From contig NZ_CABFLN010000044.1 of the NCBI RefSeq assembly GCF_901873445.1, forward strand, positions 1 to 11,087: 11,087 bases of DNA. The letters are read 5' to 3'. The notes below the pieces were generated by a model. The model saw only the letters and a program-made list of their open reading frames with translations, was not told the DNA's origin and ran no database searches. This stretch comes from Gemella haemolysans. GTDB lineage: Bacteria; Bacillota; Bacilli; Staphylococcales; Gemellaceae. Shown here piece by piece: positions 7,599-11,087 of the stretch (its first letter is position 1; each line of letters opens with the position of its first letter). The position numbers and the translations under genes were made by a program.

Positions 7599-7654
7599 TA
7601 TCTCTGTTGTTTGGAAGATTATTTTGCTCAAAAAAGCAGACGAAGAACAAAGAA

Positions 7655-7787
7655 GACTTCCTATAGTAGTATGAGTAAGATAAGCCTATTTGGCTTATCT
7701 TACAGGAAACTTTGAGACTTTAGGCTCAAAGTTTAGACATGAGACCGCAGGGCTGCTGCCGTCCTAATACTACTATGACAGGAAGTC
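7655..7787. ncRNA. Candidate structured RNA with four-way junction
   Basis: The outer stem GACTTCCT (7655-7662) pairs perfectly with AGGAAGTC (7780-7787). After an asymmetric internal loop, AGTAGTAT (7665-7672) pairs with ATACTACT (7767-7774). Inside are three hairpins. H1 is a perfect 12 bp (7675-7686 with 7692-7703). H2 is a perfect 10 bp (7707-7716 with 7725-7734). H3 is GC-rich with one mismatch (7743-7750 with 7756-7763). The H2 loop TTAGG (7720-7724) can pair with CCTAA (7763-7767). There is no ORF in the region. The strand is undecided because nearly all pairs are Watson-Crick. On the minus strand it would lie about 90 nt after the stop of the large LPNTG gene, as a 3'-UTR element or separate RNA. 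I see no certain promoter or terminator for it. I do not recognise the class with confidence. Confidence 0.7.
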
Positions 7788-7878
7788 ATTAAAAAATATT
7801 TATTTAAGTAAATAGGTTTATCCTCAAAATCTGTAGAACAACTACAAAAATCGAAAAGCTCACAAAAGATTAGAAAAC

Positions 7879-10800
7879 CTAATTCTCATATTCTTCTTTC
7901 TTCCGTGTAACAAGCCCAATTCCACTCAAAGCTGCTAAAACTCCAAGTACTGTAACTCCATCATTAGTTTCTGTACCAGTATTTGGTAATTCTGGTTTAC
8001 GTAGATTTTCAGTTTTATTCGGTTTTTCTGGCTCGGGTTGTGGGTTAGGAATTTCAGGCGTAGATGGACCTGGAATAAACGGTCTTTGTATTTTTTCATA
8101 TAAATGAATTGTAATTCCATCATTTGTTGTTGTTTTAACAAATCTATAACTATTAAACTCCAATGCTTCTTTCTTACCAACTTCGTACTGCTTCAATTCA
8201 TTCCTTTCGGTATCAATCCAAACCGTTATTTCTATAATAGGTTTAACAATTTTTTCATCCGCCATGAAGACATGACTGATTTTATTTTTCGTTCGAATGG
8301 TTTCAAGAAAGACATGATTTGGAATTCGTCCTTTATCCTGTTCTCCTTTTTCCGATGGTTTTAGTTGATTTCCATTAACATCAATCCACTCGGTAATTAC
8401 TTTATATACAACTCTTTCTTCGACTGTTTCAGTATAAAAGTAATTTACAACTACCCCTTCTTTGGCAACTTTACCTTTTTTATTTTCTGGTTCAGCTTTC
8501 AAAGTATAAGTATATGTTCTTGTGATTGTTGCTAGTGGAGTTTCTTCGACTACTGTTTTTGGAGCAATCTCTTTTGCTTCAGTTTCATAATCTGTAAGCA
8601 CTCTTTTATTTTCTTGAGTATCACTCTCTGCTAATTTTTCTTCTGTTCCATCTTTGTAGTAATTCGCTACTACATTTGCATAAACTTTTGGTTTTTCAAC
8701 TGTAATCGTATAAGTTTGACTGATTTTTTCTTTTCTACCACTTTCCTCATCAGCCTCTACATCACTGTCAGAATCGGCTACTCTAGTTTTTCCATTGCCA
8801 AAATTACTTGAGACAATATACCCCATCTTTTCCAACTCTGCTATCTTTTCATTGACAGCTTCTTCAGGGAAATCTTTTCCAACAAGGGATTCCAAAATAA
8901 AGTCATTTTGATTTTCAACAGGAATTAGATGATTGTTGTCATCTCTTTCTAACACTTGAACTTTAGCTCGAGCAACTTCATCATAAAGATAAGTAACAGT
9001 TGTATTTACAGAAGATAATACTCCTGAAGGACGATAAGATGTTGCTGCAACACCTCTATGAGCTTTTCTCAAACGATAAGTAATTCCGTCTTTTTTTATG
9101 GTTCTTAGATAATCACTCGTCGAATCATAGTAGAAACCAATTTTATTACTAATTTCTAATAAGTCTTCTGGTTTATCTTTACCTTTGATTAAGTGTTTTT
9201 TATTGTATTTTCCAGCTACTTTTCCATCTTTATCTAGTCTTGCAAGGTATTCTTCATGAATTGTTTTTTCTTCTTCCTTGTTTGTTTCAGGGTTCAATAC
9301 TTTTTCAACTCTGTCTTCTTTTACAAGTTTATAAAGTTTTAATTCTTGGATTTTCTCACCTTTTTCATCACTAGCAAAAATATCACCATTTTCGTCAACC
9401 ACATACGTTTTGATTGTTTTTCCATTATGGTCCACTTTATAAGCCTTAACGATTTTATTCTCAACAATTTCAAGGACATTTCCATTTTCAAATACTTTAT
9501 GTGTTTTTACTAATTGATCATTTTTATCTGTTTCAGATAAATTTCCTTCCTCATCAACCCTAATAAAGTTTCCAGATTGAGCTAATGTTGCACTATCTTT
9601 TAACTCTTTTCCATTATTATCCTTATATTTAACTGTAATATTTCCTTTAAATAAAAGTTTTAATTGATGGGTTCTTGTAGTTGCGTCAATTTGATCATGG
9701 ATTTTTTTTAAGCCTTTTTCAACTTCTTTAAAAGATTCATTAATATCTTGAATTTTTTCCTTTTCATCTTTGATTTTAGATTTAGTAGATTCTAGTTCAT
9801 CTTTTAATGATTGTACTTCTTCTTTTAATTTTTCAGAGTCATCCTCTAATTTCTTAGCTTCATCTTTGAAAGGTTTGGCTTCATCTTCAAGTTTTTTAAT
9901 TTCATCTTTGAAAGGTTTGGCTTCATCTTCAAGTTTTTTAATGTCATCTTTAAAAGGTTTGGCTTCATCCTCTAATTTTTTTGCTTCATCTTCAAGTTTT
10001 TTAGCCTCATCTTCTAATTTTTTCAATTCATCTTGGCTTAGTTTCTCTTTATCTTTTAATTTATCTGCAACTGATTTTTGTTTTTCTTCAAGTTCTTTTT
10101 GCTTATCTTCAATAGGTTTTAGTTTTTCACCAATTTCTTTTTGTTTATCTTCAATAGGTTTTAGTTTTTCACCAATTTCTTTTTGTTTATCTTCGAAAGA
10201 TTTTATTTTATCTCCTAGCTCGTTTTGTTTATCCTCTAATTCTTTTTGTTTGCTTTCAAGAGGTTTCAATTTATCTTCGAGTGAAGGTATATTTTTTTCC
10301 AATTCCTTGATTAATGTTTCTTTTTCAGCTCGTTTTTCATCAACTTTTTCTTTTTCTTCTTTAATGGTTTGATCAAGAATACGATGAGATAGAGCTTGAG
10401 CTGCTTTTAAGGTGTCTTGGACAATCGAAAAGTTTGCTAAAACTGGTAGGTTATATTGTATACGTGGACTTTGCTTATTAATCCCAACTCGTTTATTATT
10501 ACCAGAATATATTTGGATTTTATAAGCAATGACATCTTTTTCTAAGTGAATATCTCCTGTTGAGAAGTATCCACCTTTACCTAGTTTATCCTGATCACCA
10601 CTAATCTCTGTATTAATTCTTTCTGATAATTTGTCATCAGGTAGCACTTTTGAACGTGTGACATTATCTCTTTCAACAAAAAGGTTCGTGAATTTTGAAA
10701 GACCATCTTCTTCTCCCGCAGCAAGTTCATTAGTACGATACTTTTTATATTCAGCTTCTGTCACTTCGCTACTATCAGGTTTTCTAGTTGCTTCCATGTG

Positions 10801-11087
10801 TGAGCCAAGGATTTTCGCTTCTTTACTACCGTTTCTTGCTTCCTTGTAAGTATAGTTATTTGTGGATCTAATAGCTGATTCTAAGGCAGAGATTTCTTTG
10901 TTTAGTTCATTTTTTTTCTCTTCATCAGCTGTTTCTAATGCTGCTTTTTTATCTGCTAGTCTATTCTTTAACTCTACACGATGTTTGGCTACTTTATCTG
11001 GATCCGTTTGGAGTTCTAATTGGTCTGTATCTGCATGATAGATAATTTTTTTCGCAGTTGGTAATATAAAATCTAATAATTTATAGA
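7879..11087 (-). CDS. Large LPNTG-anchored coiled-coil surface protein, 5' partial
   Basis: The frame is open from the stop (7879-7881) to the window edge, giving about 1068 visible codons. The ATG at 10797 is internal because 96 codons upstream of it, reading for example DTDQLELQTDPDKVAKHRVELKNR, continue the protein. The first visible part (about 10390-11087) is helical and then a probable binding domain with GKGGYFSTGDIHLEKDVIAYKI. A long Lys/Glu coiled coil follows (about 9690-10390), built from 14-residue repeats such as KPIEDKQKEIGEKL and KPFKDEIKKLEDEA. Next come beta-rich modules, including MucBP-like strands (ITVKYKDNNGKEL, VVANYYKDGTEEKL) and two repeats with EWIDVNGNQLKPSEKG and VWIDTERNELKQYEVG. 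A proline spacer, LPNTG (7975-7989), a hydrophobic segment and RKKEEYEN end the protein, so sortase A should fix it to the wall. Host adhesion is likely; the ligand is unknown. Confidence 0.93.
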   Translation of the reverse strand, partial: YKLLDFILPTAKKIIYHADTDQLELQTDPDKVAKHRVELKNRLADKKAALETADEEKKNELNKEISALESAIRSTNNYTYKEARNGSKEAKILGSHMEATRKPDSSEVTEAEYKKYRTNELAAGEEDGLSKFTNLFVERDNVTRSKVLPDDKLSERINTEISGDQDKLGKGGYFSTGDIHLEKDVIAYKIQIYSGNNKRVGINKQSPRIQYNLPVLANFSIVQDTLKAAQALSHRILDQTIKEEKEKVDEKRAEKETLIKELEKNIPSLEDKLKPLESKQKELEDKQNELGDKIKSFEDKQKEIGEKLKPIEDKQKEIGEKLKPIEDKQKELEEKQKSVADKLKDKEKLSQDELKKLEDEAKKLEDEAKKLEDEAKPFKDDIKKLEDEAKPFKDEIKKLEDEAKPFKDEAKKLEDDSEKLKEEVQSLKDELESTKSKIKDEKEKIQDINESFKEVEKGLKKIHDQIDATTRTHQLKLLFKGNITVKYKDNNGKELKDSATLAQSGNFIRVDEEGNLSETDKNDQLVKTHKVFENGNVLEIVENKIVKAYKVDHNGKTIKTYVVDENGDIFASDEKGEKIQELKLYKLVKEDRVEKVLNPETNKEEEKTIHEEYLARLDKDGKVAGKYNKKHLIKGKDKPEDLLEISNKIGFYYDSTSDYLRTIKKDGITYRLRKAHRGVAATSYRPSGVLSSVNTTVTYLYDEVARAKVQVLERDDNNHLIPVENQNDFILESLVGKDFPEEAVNEKIAELEKMGYIVSSNFGNGKTRVADSDSDVEADEESGRKEKISQTYTITVEKPKVYANVVANYYKDGTEEKLAESDTQENKRVLTDYETEAKEIAPKTVVEETPLATITRTYTYTLKAEPENKKGKVAKEGVVVNYFYTETVEERVVYKVITEWIDVNGNQLKPSEKGEQDKGRIPNHVFLETIRTKNKISHVFMADEKIVKPIIEITVWIDTERNELKQYEVGKKEALEFNSYRFVKTTTNDGITIHLYEKIQRPFIPGPSTPEIPNPQPEPEKPNKTENLRKPELPNTGTETNDGVTVLGVLAALSGIGLVTRKKEEYEN
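9861..9986 (-). repeat. Three 42-bp tandem units in the coiled coil
   Basis: Units start at 9861, 9903 and 9945 and are almost identical, with more drift in the third. Each encodes 14 residues of the KLEDEAKPFKDEIK type, so gain or loss of a unit keeps both the reading frame and the coil's repeat. Confidence 0.88.
10103..10228 (-). repeat. Second set of 42-bp tandem units in the coiled coil
   Basis: Units 10103-10144 and 10145-10186 are essentially identical, and 10187-10228 is a diverged third. They encode 14-residue units of the KPIEDKQKEIGEKL type. Period length matches the set at 9861-9986 while the sequence differs, so they probably share an origin and then expanded separately. Confidence 0.85.

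Noticed and set aside
7655..7787. tRNA, intrinsic terminator or CRISPR repeat as the explanation of the folded element
   Set aside because: There is no acceptor-arm or T-loop pattern, no U-tract directly after the outer stem on either strand, and no repeat-spacer periodicity.
9770..10372. 200-codon plus-strand ORF rich in Ser and Phe
   Set aside because: It is the antisense shadow of the Lys/Glu coiled-coil repeats of the minus-strand surface protein; its composition follows directly from those codons.
10795..10797. ATG at 10797 as the start of the large surface protein
   Set aside because: The frame stays open and protein-like for 96 more codons to the window edge, there is no signal peptide after this Met, and no ribosome binding site precedes it.
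10786..10806. GSHMEA in the large protein resembles a vector tag linker
   Set aside because: It lies in the middle of a natural open frame with native-looking AT-rich codons on both sides; coincidence.

Overview
The window looks like a low-GC Firmicute of the Gemella/Streptococcus surface-protein type. Gemella is my best guess. The reasons are AT-rich codon use, a histidine-triad (Pht-like) protein, a T-box-controlled seryl-tRNA synthetase, a YSIRK signal peptide, and sortase signals of the LPXTG kind. The genus is inference, not proof.

Layout from left to right. (1) Bases 1-2591, plus strand: the 3' part of a Pht-like surface protein, with its start outside the window. (2) 2610-4189: a promoter, a serine T-box leader with an intrinsic terminator, and an intact serS. 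(3) 4225-7598: a mosaic of insertion-sequence debris bounded by a 43-bp inverted pair that looks like the two ends of one IS3/IS150-type element, yet no IS3 transposase lies between them. Inside are a shrunken IS256-family element (4306-4994) whose transposase gene is deleted for its centre and damaged at its 3' end, two directly repeated ISL3-like ends (5011-5084 and 7409-7481), and a long palindrome (7482-7555). Also inside are two minus-strand genes: a YSIRK-type cell-wall protein with an unusual LSKTG sorting signal, and a 103-residue protein of unknown function that has its own promoter, a terminator and a Fur-like palindrome. (4) 7655-7787: a compact, strongly folded, locally GC-rich element in an otherwise gene-free stretch. 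It has a two-part closing stem, three hairpins and a possible pseudoknot, and is the best candidate here for an undescribed structured RNA. (5) 7879-11087, minus strand: a very large LPNTG-anchored surface protein with a long coiled coil made of 42-bp repeats. Its N-terminus lies beyond the window.

Functionally this is an envelope locus: three wall- or surface-exposed proteins around one housekeeping gene. The central mosaic suggests that the YSIRK protein and the 103-residue gene arrived or were rearranged with mobile elements next to serS. serS itself has no clear terminator before the IS debris begins. No CRISPR array, rRNA or tRNA gene was seen.
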